The translations under genes and the position numbers were made by a program. Positions 1 to 8,040 of a DNA stretch of 64,000 nt are shown here, one piece after another. The notes under the pieces are model-generated. The model had not been told where the DNA came from and did no database searches. It saw only the letters and a program-made list of their open reading frames with translations. Positions within the stretch are counted from its first letter, which is position 1. Each line of letters opens with the position of its first letter. The stretch is from an uncultured Tateyamaria sp. (GTDB lineage: Bacteria > Pseudomonadota > Alphaproteobacteria > Rhodobacterales > Rhodobacteraceae): the NCBI RefSeq assembly GCF_947497045.1, contig NZ_CANMEU010000001.1, positions 1 to 64,000 on the forward strand, written 5' to 3'.

Positions 1-240
1 GGCAAACCACCATCCTACTACTCCAGCATGATCGCCCGTAATCGCAAACCATCACGCCACGTCCTGCAAACGCTGCTGAACGTAACAAAGACGATACTCG
101 CCACGTTCATCGGCAATCCGCATTTTGGCAAGCCTTACGCGGTGAACCTTAACCACGCTTACGAAGAGCTAGAAGGTATCGTTGAACAGATCAGCGTGCA
201 GCTGGATATCGGGTGCGTTGTGGAGAATTTGGAGCGGTGA
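1..240 (+). CDS. DUF6626-like small protein, copy 1 (5' end outside window)
   Basis: The reading frame is open from the first base (G-K-P-P-S-Y-Y-S-S...), so the gene is cut by the window edge and 79 residues are visible. It matches residues 37 onward of the complete 120-aa copy at 9302-9664: bases 1-83 equal 9410-9492 exactly, then the copies drift apart. The S-x-R-x-F-S-R-R-x-L-G-K-x-x-S-Y-Y pattern visible in the full copy recalls the small alphaproteobacterial DUF6626 family, possibly a helix-turn-helix-like fold; that family name is from memory. The stop codon abuts the stop codon of the convergent immunity gene at 241. Function unknown. Confidence 0.6.
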   Translation, partial: GKPPSYYSSMIARNRKPSRHVLQTLLNVTKTILATFIGNPHFGKPYAVNLNHAYEELEGIVEQISVQLDIGCVVENLER

Positions 241-798
241 TTAGGTTTCACCGCTTTCGGCCATCTTCTCTGCGCGCTCGATATAATCTGGTGTCACGTA
301 GTTCACAAAGTCCAGCCTATCTCCCGCTGCAAAGCTAGATCGATATGACCGCAGTTTCGACACATCGCCAAGTATAACCAATGCAGCTAAATGCCAAATT
401 GGTCGTGCACCCGGTGCATTTGTTGGCAAACCAGCATGTTCCAGCAATGCAGCAGGCAAATCCTGTTTCTTAGCCCAATCGATGGCTTCATCGGATAAAC
501 GAACAACGTGCTCGATCTGAACCTCTGGCACTTTGAACTTAATGCCCTTCCAAGCCCTTACCAGTGGTGTGTAACCTGTACCTCTGCCCCGTATCTTTGC
601 GCAAACATCGCTAAATTTATCAGTTGAGAGAGTTGGAGAAGCTGCAAGTTGTTGTTCTCCACGTATGCGCCGAATGTCAGGTATAATTCTGACCTGACGG
701 TCCGGCAGATCAAAAACTGCGTATTTATCGCCGACTTCGTCCGTTGCGATTCTCCAGCCGATTTGCTCCAGCTCTTTACAAGCGTCTTTCATATTCAT
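241..798 (-). CDS. probable immunity protein of an orphan CDI-type toxin
   Basis: 185-aa soluble protein without signal peptide or membrane segment; I do not recognise the family with certainty. The immunity role is inferred from position. Its ATG overlaps by one base (TAATG) the stop of the upstream reading frame at 799-1112, which is a nuclease-type toxin C-terminus, the translational coupling expected of a toxin/immunity pair. It ends exactly against the convergent DUF6626-like gene, as the cdiI-like gene at 9639-9857 does next to the second copy. Base composition is AT-richer than the chromosomal core. Confidence 0.55.
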   Translation of the reverse strand: MNMKDACKELEQIGWRIATDEVGDKYAVFDLPDRQVRIIPDIRRIRGEQQLAASPTLSTDKFSDVCAKIRGRGTGYTPLVRAWKGIKFKVPEVQIEHVVRLSDEAIDWAKKQDLPAALLEHAGLPTNAPGARPIWHLAALVILGDVSKLRSYRSSFAAGDRLDFVNYVTPDYIERAEKMAESGET

Positions 799-1112
799 TA
801 CCCCGCACCCGGAAATGTTTGAATTTCGATAGGAATTCCATTTGGATAACCTTGTTCACGCAAGGGAACACCTGGCTCTAAGCCAAAATCATCAGCAACT
901 TGTCCACGCGGAATGGCGTCACCACTGTTGATCTATGGGTAAATTTCAGTTTGACGAATGCTAAGATCGGAATTTCCTGTTTTGATCTCAATAATGCGAA
1001 CCTGGCCATCCGGCGTTTCATAGATGATATCGGACCGACAGCGTCCAGTCCCACAAGAACTACCGAATGAAACTTCTCTTTCTGAAACCCTAAATCCTTG
1101 TAAGTCCCCATT
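799..1112 (-). pseudogene. orphan toxin C-terminal nuclease domain with in-frame stop
   Basis: On the minus strand this frame reads about 104 codons with no start codon of its own (a TAA lies just upstream at 1113-1115). It contains R-S-D-I-I-Y-E-T-P-D-G followed by I-I-E-I-K-T-G-N, the D...E-x-K arrangement of PD-(D/E)xK nucleases, and a tail typical of polymorphic-toxin C-termini. One in-frame TAG at 933-935 (Y-P-[stop]-I-N-S-G-D) interrupts it; a single C-to-T change from CAG (Gln) would explain it. The frame then continues to TAA at 798-800, coupled to the immunity gene. It resembles a displaced cdiA-CT module that has lost its delivery scaffold. Confidence 0.6.
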
Positions 1113-1137
1113 TTATGCATTGTAAAAAGGCTCGGAA

Positions 1138-1518
1138 TTAATAGTCTCCGCCTTCCAAACTTCGAATAAAGTCGCTCCAAAAACCCAAAATATTGATGCT
1201 TCCGTCTAAGTCAATTGGATCGCAAGAAAAGAACAAAACCCCACTATCGCTGTTTTTGAAGCCAAAATATGTTCCCCCACCATCACTGGCAAACAGCTTG
1301 TTTTCTTTGCTAAACATGTCGCTGCTAATGGAACCATACTCGTCGATTTCACTTGCCGTCCAAAGTTGGATATAACTTTCTCCTATTTCGCCTTCTGCGG
1401 CTTCATACTTTCGGTAGAACGCGTTCAATTCGAAAGTTTCCCCAAATTCCGGCCATAAATCCTCACCCTCAACAATCGAAGATCGAGCAATTTTATTTGG
1501 TAGCATTTCAATTGTCAT
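1138..1518 (-). CDS. SMI1/KNR4 (SUKH) family immunity protein
   Basis: 126 aa. The middle carries the SUKH signature: an acidic-hydrophobic stretch with W-T-A-S-E-I, then F-A-S-D-G-G-G-T-Y-F-G-F, a hydrophobic strand V-L-F-F, and a C-terminal F-W-S-D-F-I helix. SUKH proteins are the commonest immunity proteins against bacterial nuclease toxins. The start ATG (1516-1518) overlaps the stop of the upstream HNH toxin gene by 4 bases (ATGA), so the two are almost certainly a cognate pair that is translationally coupled. It probably neutralises the nuclease at 1515-2063 in the cytoplasm. Confidence 0.75.
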   Translation of the reverse strand: MTIEMLPNKIARSSIVEGEDLWPEFGETFELNAFYRKYEAAEGEIGESYIQLWTASEIDEYGSISSDMFSKENKLFASDGGGTYFGFKNSDSGVLFFSCDPIDLDGSINILGFWSDFIRSLEGGDY

Positions 1519-2063
1519 TCAAGTGAACCCTTAAGCTTTGCCCACCATGGTGAAACCACTTTTCGATGATAGTCCGCAGACAGAACATACTTGTTTGCTG
1601 GATCAGTAGGAGACCCGCCATATTTCACAGGCACGATCTCATGCACCTCATAACCATTTGGGATGTTATTTTCTCTTCTGTACTTTCTGTTTGCAGCGTT
1701 TTTTGCCTTAAGCGCAGCTGCGTACTCATCGCCTTCAATCAATCTAAAGGTCGTGTTTTTAGGCGGCTGTGGAATTGCTTCACCTTTAGGATAGCCCTTC
1801 CAATCAGATACACTAAAAGTCCCATTTGGAAATTTCTTAACTGCTGTATTTGTAGCATTACAACACTCGGACGCGTGTTTTTGGAAGAAGCCAAAACTTT
1901 CCAATGAAGCCAATTGGTTAGCTTCTGGATTTTGCCCAACGTACTGTTGAGTGCTGCCAAAATCGCCCAAAGCGTGTTTTTCGGATACGGACGCAAATGC
2001 GCCAACGCACATGGCGATGAGCAGCAAAAACGACGTCAGCAATGTTTTAAGTTGGGCCTTCAT
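1515..2063 (-). CDS. HNH-type nuclease toxin with its own signal peptide
   Basis: 182 aa from the ATG at 2061-2063; the frame extends upstream to 2120, but residues 1-24 from this start form a clear Sec signal peptide (M-K-A-Q-L-K followed by a Leu/Ile core and A-F-A), which decides the start. The C-terminal half has the pretoxin and HNH layout seen at the tips of Rhs and hemagglutinin toxins: F-S-V-S-D-W-K-G-Y-P, R-L-I-E-G-D-E-Y, then E-V-H-E-I-V-P-V-K-Y-G-G-S-P, N-K-Y-V-L and a final Y-H-R. The next gene is its SUKH immunity gene. Such modules normally sit at the end of a large delivery protein; a free-standing secreted form is unusual. Confidence 0.7.
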   Translation of the reverse strand: MKAQLKTLLTSFLLLIAMCVGAFASVSEKHALGDFGSTQQYVGQNPEANQLASLESFGFFQKHASECCNATNTAVKKFPNGTFSVSDWKGYPKGEAIPQPPKNTTFRLIEGDEYAAALKAKNAANRKYRRENNIPNGYEVHEIVPVKYGGSPTDPANKYVLSADYHRKVVSPWWAKLKGSLE

Positions 2064-2094
2064 TTGTCTTTGATACGGCAAAGTCTGCGGTTTT

Positions 2095-3117
2095 TCAAAG
2101 ACTTGTGTGATCACCATCATCGATTAGATCACCGTCCTCCTGCCCATGCAGTTTTGCGGGATGTGTCAACGTATGCACGGCCTTCAGCTTTTGGATGCTC
2201 ACATGTGTGTAAATCTGCGTCGTGTTCATTGATGCATGACCAAGCAGCTGCTGAATGAAGCGTATGTCGGCGCCGTTCTCCAACATCAATGTTGCACAGC
2301 TGTGGCGCAGCATATGGCATGAGCCACTTTTGCCGATGTCAGCGGCATCAATGGCATTGCGCACCAGTTGCGTCATCCTGTTTGGTGTGAACGCCTCGCC
2401 CAAACTGGTCAAAAAGAAGCTGGTATCACCGATAAGGTCCAAACTGGGCCGCACATCGTAAAGGTACTTCTCGCAATATTTGAGCGCACGGGCACCAATC
2501 GGCACCATCCTGTCCTTGCTGCCTTTGCCCATACGTATGAACACGGTGCCACGTTCAAGATCAAAATCATCCCATCTGAGTGCGATGATCTCCATCCTTC
2601 GCATTCCAGTGCTGTACAAGACCTCCAAAATAGCCCTGTCACGCACACCAAGTGCTGTTTGGGTGTCCATGCTGCTAAGAATGAGTTCGACCTCTCGTTG
2701 GCTTAAAACAGCGCGTGGCAATCGATGATCCAAACGCGGCAGTTCCAAGTCCGAAGCTGGATTGCTGAGCAAGTGATTGTTCTTCACCAACCAGCTAAAA
2801 AAAGCGCGGATCGGTATCACACGCCCATGTTGGGACCTAACCGACAACGGCTCACCATTCTGTTTGCGATGATGGAACAGATGCCGCTGATACGCCTCCA
2901 ACACGGGCCGTGTAATCTCATTGGGATATTTTAGCCCACGTTCATCTGCCCAAAGGATAAAATATCGCAGATACGTTTCTCTGTTTTGAACCGTGCGCGG
3001 TGAGTAATGCTTTTCCAGCTGATAAGCCAAAAACCTGCGCATCCAGTGATACAGCGTGTTGGGATCAGTTGCGTCACCAATCACTGGCAACGGTGTATGT
3101 TGACCTTTTTTCGGCAT
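2095..3117 (-). CDS. XerC/XerD-type tyrosine recombinase
   Basis: 340 aa from the ATG at 3115-3117; the frame runs on to a TTG at 3168, but the ATG gives the usual M-P-K-K N-terminus. The N-terminal core-binding (SAM-like) domain covers about residues 20-110 (Y-S-P-R-T-V-Q-N-R-E-T-Y). The catalytic domain shows the expected residues: Arg in S-T-G-M-R-R-M-E, Lys in G-K-G-S-K-D-R, H-x-x-R in H-M-L-R-H-S, His in L-G-H-A-S-M-N-T-T and the nucleophile in I-Y-T-H. The length and intact active site suggest a functional enzyme. It lies between the toxin cluster and the iteron-like repeats and probably moves or resolves this element. It need not be the housekeeping XerC or XerD. Confidence 0.85.
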   Translation of the reverse strand: MPKKGQHTPLPVIGDATDPNTLYHWMRRFLAYQLEKHYSPRTVQNRETYLRYFILWADERGLKYPNEITRPVLEAYQRHLFHHRKQNGEPLSVRSQHGRVIPIRAFFSWLVKNNHLLSNPASDLELPRLDHRLPRAVLSQREVELILSSMDTQTALGVRDRAILEVLYSTGMRRMEIIALRWDDFDLERGTVFIRMGKGSKDRMVPIGARALKYCEKYLYDVRPSLDLIGDTSFFLTSLGEAFTPNRMTQLVRNAIDAADIGKSGSCHMLRHSCATLMLENGADIRFIQQLLGHASMNTTQIYTHVSIQKLKAVHTLTHPAKLHGQEDGDLIDDGDHTSL

Positions 3118-3259
3118 CAGCAGCAACCAACATGGATTGGAGCGGATAACGATGCGGTTCCTGCGCAAAGCAACTGTTTAGCAGCTAAAAAATAATAAAC
3201 GCGCGTGTTACGAGTACCGGCACTTTTGTCTTTGATCCCCATAAGTGCTTGCAAACACA

Positions 3260-3388
3260 CCGACCACTTCGGTTCAAACGTCACTTTGTTCAAAGATAAC
3301 AATGACAAAACCGGTCGGATTGCAAAGCCGACCACTTCCCGACCACTTTGCAAAAAAGCCGACCACTTCACCAAAAATCCGACCACTT
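3260..3388. repeat. iteron-like array: five copies of CCGACCACTT
   Basis: The decamer CCGACCACTT occurs at 3260-3269, 3328-3337, 3339-3348, 3359-3368 and 3379-3388, all in the same orientation. Start-to-start spacing of the last four is 11, 20 and 20 bases, about one and two helical turns. The last copy overlaps the stop codon of the primase-helicase gene, and the array lies upstream of the recombinase. Phased direct repeats beside a replication gene resemble plasmid or phage iterons, although recombinase arm-type sites are an alternative. Confidence 0.65.
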
Positions 3389-6164
3389 AAACAGTGTTCG
3401 CAAGTTTGGGACCCTGCGCATCCTTTGGTTTCGGCGGACCTGTTGCTGGTTTTGCAGCTGGATCAATCAGCTCAACATTGGGTTCTGTACTGCCCACACC
3501 CTGCACCAATTGATACTCATAAGCGATACCGCCTTGCATGGTTTTACGGGTCACATGTAAATATTCCATCTCCACCAACCGATTCAAATGCAGCTTTAAC
3601 TGCGTATCCGACCAACCAAGTTGTTGACGCAACTCCTTGCGCTTAAACCCAACACTGCTTGGCTTTACCCCCTGTTCTTTTGCCTCCTGCGTGACCCAAT
3701 CCGTTATGCCAATCAGCAGTTTGCGCGTTTGCGGCGGCAATTCATCTAATGTGCGGCTCAACACCTGCTTGGCTAACCTATTCGCAAGTATAATATCCGC
3801 TGGCATCACCTCCACATAAGAGATCTCCTTGCCCTCATGTGTCACCGTTTTGATATCCCGCTGGTACTGGTGCAGCAGCGCAATCGACGCAATCAAACTG
3901 AGATATTTCATATGATCGCGCCGTGTTCGCGTTTGCCCATTGGCAAAACCCAGCTGATCCGCAAACGGATTAACCACATGCAAAGGTTTCAGCAGATATT
4001 GCGCGGCCCTGTGCTTTTGTTGAACCGCATCCTTGCTAAGATTGGCCAACAACCCATCCAGCGTTTGGGCATGACGCTGCGCTTTATGGATCGCATCGGT
4101 TTGGGCACGGGTTTCATTCACGCTTAGAACCAAACAGCGGTTCATCAACTCCTCATCAATATCGATCGCCGTTGTCGTCAGCATCAACATTACAGGGCCT
4201 TCAACCTTGTATTCTTTGGTTACAAGCTGCCCAGTGCTGTCGTCCTTACCTGTTGACGCAATCGTAATTTGACCCTCCGATTGCAGCAGCTTTAACGCAT
4301 AGGACGCATTACTTGCGCCTTCCTCCTCCGCAATCGCCAGTATCTTGTTCTTCAAGTTGGTCTCGCCCATGTAAAACAAGCTTTGACCCGTCAATGCTGA
4401 GTATTGCACCCGTTCATCCACTGGCATCATACCCAGCACGGTTTCCATCACAGACGATTTACCCGCAGCCGAACTGGACTGGATCATCACCGCCAAAGGT
4501 TTTGACAACTTCCTGCTGGTTGCCGCCAAATACGCAGTGAGCAAATTGCTGTCCTCACCCACAACACCAAGCTTGGCAAAATCAGTTGTGATCGCATCCA
4601 CCAGTTTGGGATCATGCAACAACGCCTGTGCTTGCTTTAGCGTAGCTTGCGCAAATTCTGGCGTCTCAGCGTCCAGCTGTGTTTCTTTGGCCTGTGCCTC
4701 AGCTTGCAACGCCTCCAAACGCAACAACAACTGACCTAAATCCCGCTTGATCCGATCCTCTGCTATCCCTGTTTCCACCGCCGCCTGCGTGACAAACTGT
4801 GCGCGTTGCCGTGCATGATACAAATCCAACATATCGATGAAGAAGAACTCACCCACCCGTAGCATCAAATTGATCCGCAATGCGCCATAGCCACTGTTTT
4901 TGGCAAACCCACGTATCCGATAAGACCTTGGGCCAATCTCAGCTGTGATTTGATCCGCGCCCACATCCAGTGTGATCTCAGTTTGCGGGATACGGGTTTG
5001 ATCCGCTGCCAGTTGCACCACTTTTGACGATGACGACGACACAGCTGCGTCACCTGCATCTTTGCCAGCATGAACCAATTCTGCATTGCGCAGAAGCAAA
5101 TCCAGCGCCTTTACCGCTGGTTGCACCTTCAACGCATAGGCATTGGCATCCATGCCTTTTGGGAAGTGAACACGGCGCACCTCAATCCCATGCTGTGCAA
5201 ACCAAGTGCCATGTTTCTCAGCTGCACGACCACCTGCCTCATCCGCATCAAACGCAATAAACACACGTTTAATCCCATGCGTGACAAACGCTTGCTTGAT
5301 ATCTTCGCTAAACCCACTGGTGCCATAGATAGCAGTGACGTTTCTAAACCCATGCCGCCAAAACGACATCGCATCCAACAGCGCCTCACACAGGATAATT
5401 TCATCAGCGGCTTCAAACGCAGCTGCATTCCACACACCTTTATGCGCGCCTGGCAAATATCCATGTTTCAGCTCCTTCTTACCGATCTTGTGATCCGGCC
5501 GGATTTTGCGCCCATACACCTCAGTAACAGAGCCATCATCGCCAAAAATCGGCACCACCAAACAACCGCCAAAATGCTCAAACCGCGTTTGGCGATAAAT
5601 CCCAACATCCAGCAACGTGTTACGGATCGTCTTGCCAGCCTTCGTATGTTTGCTCGGCAACCGATAGCCCAATGTGCGATTGCAGTACCCAAGCTGGAAC
5701 GTCTCAATCAAAGCGGGATCATCCAACCCACGCTTGGCCAAAAACGCCAATGCATCCGCATCCTCGTTCAAACAGCTATGATAATACGTGATCACCTCGC
5801 CCAATGCGCGTTTTGCATCCACATCCATTGGCATGATCGGTTCAATCGGGTTCTTCTTCGCACCCTGCCCAACACCCATACCACTGGACCCAGACCTTAA
5901 AATCTCAACCGCATGCGGGAAGCTCACCTTTTGACGCTGCATCACCCAATCCAAAATCGAGCCAGCAGCACCACAGCCAAAGCAATGATACAGGTTCTTA
6001 GCTGGTGTAATCACACAGCTTGGGGTTTTTTCCTCATGGAACGGACACAATATCACCCAGTCCTTACCTTGCTTGTGCGTTTCAAACCCTTCCGCCTTCA
6101 CCCACTCCAGCAAAGACACGTCTTGTTTTAAGCGCAAAACTTCATCGTCACTGATACGCGGCAA
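3387..6164 (-). CDS. CHC2 zinc-finger / Toprim / P-loop primase-helicase
   Basis: 925 aa. The start is TTG, supported by GGGAGA a few bases upstream. Domains in order: CHC2 zinc finger (C40-P-F-H43 and C61-F-G-C64, as in DnaG primases); Toprim fold about 252-340 with E260 in L-C-E-A-L-L-D and the D-x-D of A-F-D-A-D; a P-loop NTPase about 555-700 with Walker A S-S-S-A-A-G-K-S-S and Walker B L-A-I-A-E-E-E-G; and a C-terminal winged-helix-like segment around 830-880. Primase plus helicase in one chain is typical of phages and self-replicating satellites such as P4. It diverges from the regulator at 6262 and ends in the iteron-like array, consistent with an autonomous replication module. Confidence 0.8.
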   Translation of the reverse strand: MPRISDDEVLRLKQDVSLLEWVKAEGFETHKQGKDWVILCPFHEEKTPSCVITPAKNLYHCFGCGAAGSILDWVMQRQKVSFPHAVEILRSGSSGMGVGQGAKKNPIEPIMPMDVDAKRALGEVITYYHSCLNEDADALAFLAKRGLDDPALIETFQLGYCNRTLGYRLPSKHTKAGKTIRNTLLDVGIYRQTRFEHFGGCLVVPIFGDDGSVTEVYGRKIRPDHKIGKKELKHGYLPGAHKGVWNAAAFEAADEIILCEALLDAMSFWRHGFRNVTAIYGTSGFSEDIKQAFVTHGIKRVFIAFDADEAGGRAAEKHGTWFAQHGIEVRRVHFPKGMDANAYALKVQPAVKALDLLLRNAELVHAGKDAGDAAVSSSSSKVVQLAADQTRIPQTEITLDVGADQITAEIGPRSYRIRGFAKNSGYGALRINLMLRVGEFFFIDMLDLYHARQRAQFVTQAAVETGIAEDRIKRDLGQLLLRLEALQAEAQAKETQLDAETPEFAQATLKQAQALLHDPKLVDAITTDFAKLGVVGEDSNLLTAYLAATSRKLSKPLAVMIQSSSAAGKSSVMETVLGMMPVDERVQYSALTGQSLFYMGETNLKNKILAIAEEEGASNASYALKLLQSEGQITIASTGKDDSTGQLVTKEYKVEGPVMLMLTTTAIDIDEELMNRCLVLSVNETRAQTDAIHKAQRHAQTLDGLLANLSKDAVQQKHRAAQYLLKPLHVVNPFADQLGFANGQTRTRRDHMKYLSLIASIALLHQYQRDIKTVTHEGKEISYVEVMPADIILANRLAKQVLSRTLDELPPQTRKLLIGITDWVTQEAKEQGVKPSSVGFKRKELRQQLGWSDTQLKLHLNRLVEMEYLHVTRKTMQGGIAYEYQLVQGVGSTEPNVELIDPAAKPATGPPKPKDAQGPKLANTV

Positions 6165-6261
6165 GCTTATCTCCCGTAAAATGCGTCAAGCAGGTGATTC
6201 TGCATTATTTACGTGCATACTAAGCTACTATCGGCAAATCACGCAAGAACGGGGTGCTATC
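6165..6261. promoter_or_regulatory. divergent control region between primase-helicase and regulator
   Basis: This 97-base AT-rich gap separates two divergently transcribed genes. It includes 6229-6250, a 22-base segment that recurs with three mismatches at 8209-8230 (shared core CACGCAAGAAC preceded by TATCGG). A repeated site upstream of a Cro/CI-type regulator could be its operator. No convincing -35/-10 pair can be assigned by eye. Confidence 0.4.
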
Positions 6262-6642
6262 ATGCAAATCAACCAGATTCCTTTAAAGGCCAACTTCATG
6301 AGCTTTGACAAAAACCTGCTGCGCTTGCGTAAATCCCGCAATCTCACACAAGACCAAATGGCCGAACTTGTCGGTATGCATGTGACCTCCATCAAAACTT
6401 ACGAGACCGGCAAAACCCAACCCTCCCTTGATGGTCTCAAAAAAATCATCACAGCCTTCGGCATCACAGCCGATGAACTGTTGTTCGATGAACATGAACG
6501 CGATCCAAGCATGGACCTTAAACTGGCATTCGAAGCCGTCACCCAAATGAACGAAGACGACAAGCAAACCGTGCTGTCCCTAATCGAAGCGATGATGCTC
6601 AAACACCAAGCCCGTACATTGCTGACACGCGAAGCTAGCTAG
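6262..6642 (+). CDS. Cro/CI-type helix-turn-helix regulator
   Basis: 126 aa from ATG 6262. Residues about 15-70 form a clear HTH_3 domain (L-R-L-R-K-S-R-N-L-T-Q-D-Q-M-A-E-L-V-G, then I-K-T-Y-E-T-G-K-T-Q-P-S). The tail (L-L-F-D-E-H-E-R, L-K-L-A-F-E-A-V) is typical of regulators found beside mobile elements and toxin-antitoxin loci. An internal ATG at 6298 with AAAGG upstream is a possible second start. Divergent from the primase-helicase gene, so it probably represses replication of the element and itself. No antitoxin partner is evident downstream. Confidence 0.85.
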   Translation: MQINQIPLKANFMSFDKNLLRLRKSRNLTQDQMAELVGMHVTSIKTYETGKTQPSLDGLKKIITAFGITADELLFDEHERDPSMDLKLAFEAVTQMNEDDKQTVLSLIEAMMLKHQARTLLTREAS

Positions 6643-6649
6643 GCCAGTA

Positions 6650-7063
6650 TCAACGCTTATACCGATGAAGATGCACTTGCAGCTGCTGGTCCAACTCACC
6701 TGCCTTTATGGCCTGTTTCAGCAGCTCCAGCGTATTTGGGATATCCTCGCAGTGACCAACTTCAATGCTGGGTTTCTTCGCTGATACCCACAGCACATGA
6801 CCATTCAGCTGCAAAGTAATGATCCATGCGCCACTGCTGTGTTCCCAGTAAAATCGATCCGATCCTATTGGGATTTCTTGATCTTCACATCTCAGCCATG
6901 CACGCACCATATCGATGAACACACCATCGTTCAGCGCGGTTTCAACTTGGTTGATTTGATGATCCAGCGATTGCACCAACTGGGACCGTGCAGCTGCAAG
7001 GTCATCCACCACATCCGTTTGCAGCCATGTGCTAAGAGTAAGTTGATCCAAATAGCTGGTCAT
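6650..7063 (-). CDS. hypothetical protein, accessory element
   Basis: 137 aa, soluble, no recognised family. It has an amphipathic helical N-terminal half (L-D-Q-L-T-L-S-T-W) and aromatic beta segments in the middle (F-Y-W-E-H-S-S-G-A-W-I-I-T-L). The ATG overlaps the stop of the upstream secreted peptide gene by 4 bases, so the pair is one transcript and translationally coupled. It converges with the regulator gene, 7 bases apart. By arrangement it could be a partner or immunity protein for the secreted peptide, but nothing in the sequence proves that. Confidence 0.55.
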   Translation of the reverse strand: MTSYLDQLTLSTWLQTDVVDDLAAARSQLVQSLDHQINQVETALNDGVFIDMVRAWLRCEDQEIPIGSDRFYWEHSSGAWIITLQLNGHVLWVSAKKPSIEVGHCEDIPNTLELLKQAIKAGELDQQLQVHLHRYKR

Positions 7064-7317
7064 CGACCATCACAATCACCAAATGCGGGATCACCCGTAT
7101 ATGCGGCACCATCGTCGGTTTCTGTGCCAGAGTTGGTTTCACCGCGCTCACCAACAATCTGTCCATAGCCGTCAACATTTTGAGCTGGGTCTGGTGATCG
7201 CGTTTCTTCTTGTTCAACGTGTTCGCCATGTTGATCCGTACATGGGCCAGCATCATCGCTTTGCGCCAGTGTCTGCGTTCCAGTGAACAAAAGCACAGCT
7301 ATAACAGTAAGTTTCAT
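7060..7317 (-). CDS. small secreted acidic peptide
   Basis: 85 aa. Residues 1-18 are a Sec signal peptide (M-K-L-T-V-I-A-V-L-L-F..., cleavage after L-A-Q or nearby). The mature part is strongly acidic and rich in Gly, Asp, Glu and Thr, with two Cys (in G-P-C-T-D and near the C-terminus in G-D-C-D-G). An AAGGA ribosome-binding site lies 8 bases before the ATG. It overlaps the next gene by 4 bases. No known family; a periplasmic or exported cargo protein is possible. Confidence 0.5.
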   Translation of the reverse strand: MKLTVIAVLLFTGTQTLAQSDDAGPCTDQHGEHVEQEETRSPDPAQNVDGYGQIVGERGETNSGTETDDGAAYTGDPAFGDCDGR

Positions 7318-7440
7318 ATCGACATCCTTTGATTAGAGATGCCTTGCGTTAGTTTCATCTACCCATTGGAACGACCGTTTTCCTTGCCATGCCAACCAAG
7401 TTCAGAGATTTTGGGATTTCCTACTTGGTTGATGTGCCGC

Positions 7441-8016
7441 CTATAACAGCTGCACAGCCTGCGCCTTCATTTGATCCGTCACCTCAATATACCGCTGTGT
7501 TGTTGTCAGCTGTTTGTGGCCCGCAAGTTCCATAATCGTTTTGCTGGTGACACCCTTCTTGGCCAGTTCCGTTATAAACCAACGACGACCAGAATGTGAT
7601 GATGCATCCGTAAACCCAACACCAGCGTAGAGCCGTGCAAAAACTTGGGCCAAAGAATTAGCTGAGAAGTGACCACCGCGCTGAGATGCAATTATTGGGC
7701 CTGTAACATCACTGCGGTTTCTTGATTTGATCAAGTTTTGAGCCGTGACCAGTTCCGCCATCAGCTTCGCATTCACATGCACCAGCCGTGCCTCTTTACC
7801 CTTCGTATCAGCGGCATTCAGATAAAACTGACTTCGGATCGAACCATTCACATCCAGCAACTGCTCCCAAGTTAATGTTGCGATTTCACCAACACGAAGA
7901 CCTGCATAATGTGAGAGCATCACAGCTAAGCGGTTTCGGATTGGGTGTTTGGTCCCGCTGCAATAGGTCAAAACCCGTTTGATCTCCGCATCCGTTAATA
8001 CCCGTGCCTGCTTCAT
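7441..8016 (-). CDS. short FimB-like tyrosine recombinase
   Basis: 191 aa from the ATG at 8014-8016, chosen because GGGAG lies 6 bases upstream; ATG 8022 would leave no spacing. Only the catalytic domain is present, as in FimB and FimE. Active-site residues: Arg in Y-A-G-L-R-V-G-E-I, Lys region D-T-K-G-K-E-A-R, H-x-x-R in S-H-S-G-R-R-W-F, His in L-A-G-H-K-Q-L-T-T-T and Tyr in Q-R-Y-I-E-V. The set is complete, so it may be functional despite lacking a core-binding domain. It is the second tyrosine recombinase of the element. Confidence 0.8.
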   Translation of the reverse strand: MKQARVLTDAEIKRVLTYCSGTKHPIRNRLAVMLSHYAGLRVGEIATLTWEQLLDVNGSIRSQFYLNAADTKGKEARLVHVNAKLMAELVTAQNLIKSRNRSDVTGPIIASQRGGHFSANSLAQVFARLYAGVGFTDASSHSGRRWFITELAKKGVTSKTIMELAGHKQLTTTQRYIEVTDQMKAQAVQLL

Positions 8017-8040
8017 CGCCATCTCCCAAAAAAGTATCAT

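Noticed and set aside
878-1180. 100-codon minus-strand frame over the orphan toxin tip
   Set aside because: It overlaps the SUKH gene and shows no family pattern; the neighbouring frame carries the D...E-x-K nuclease motif and the stop-start overlap with the immunity gene.
3195-3390. CRISPR-like array at the CCGACCACTT repeats
   Set aside because: Repeats are only 10 bases, spacing is 1 to 10 bases apart from one distant copy, and no cas genes are present; iterons fit better.
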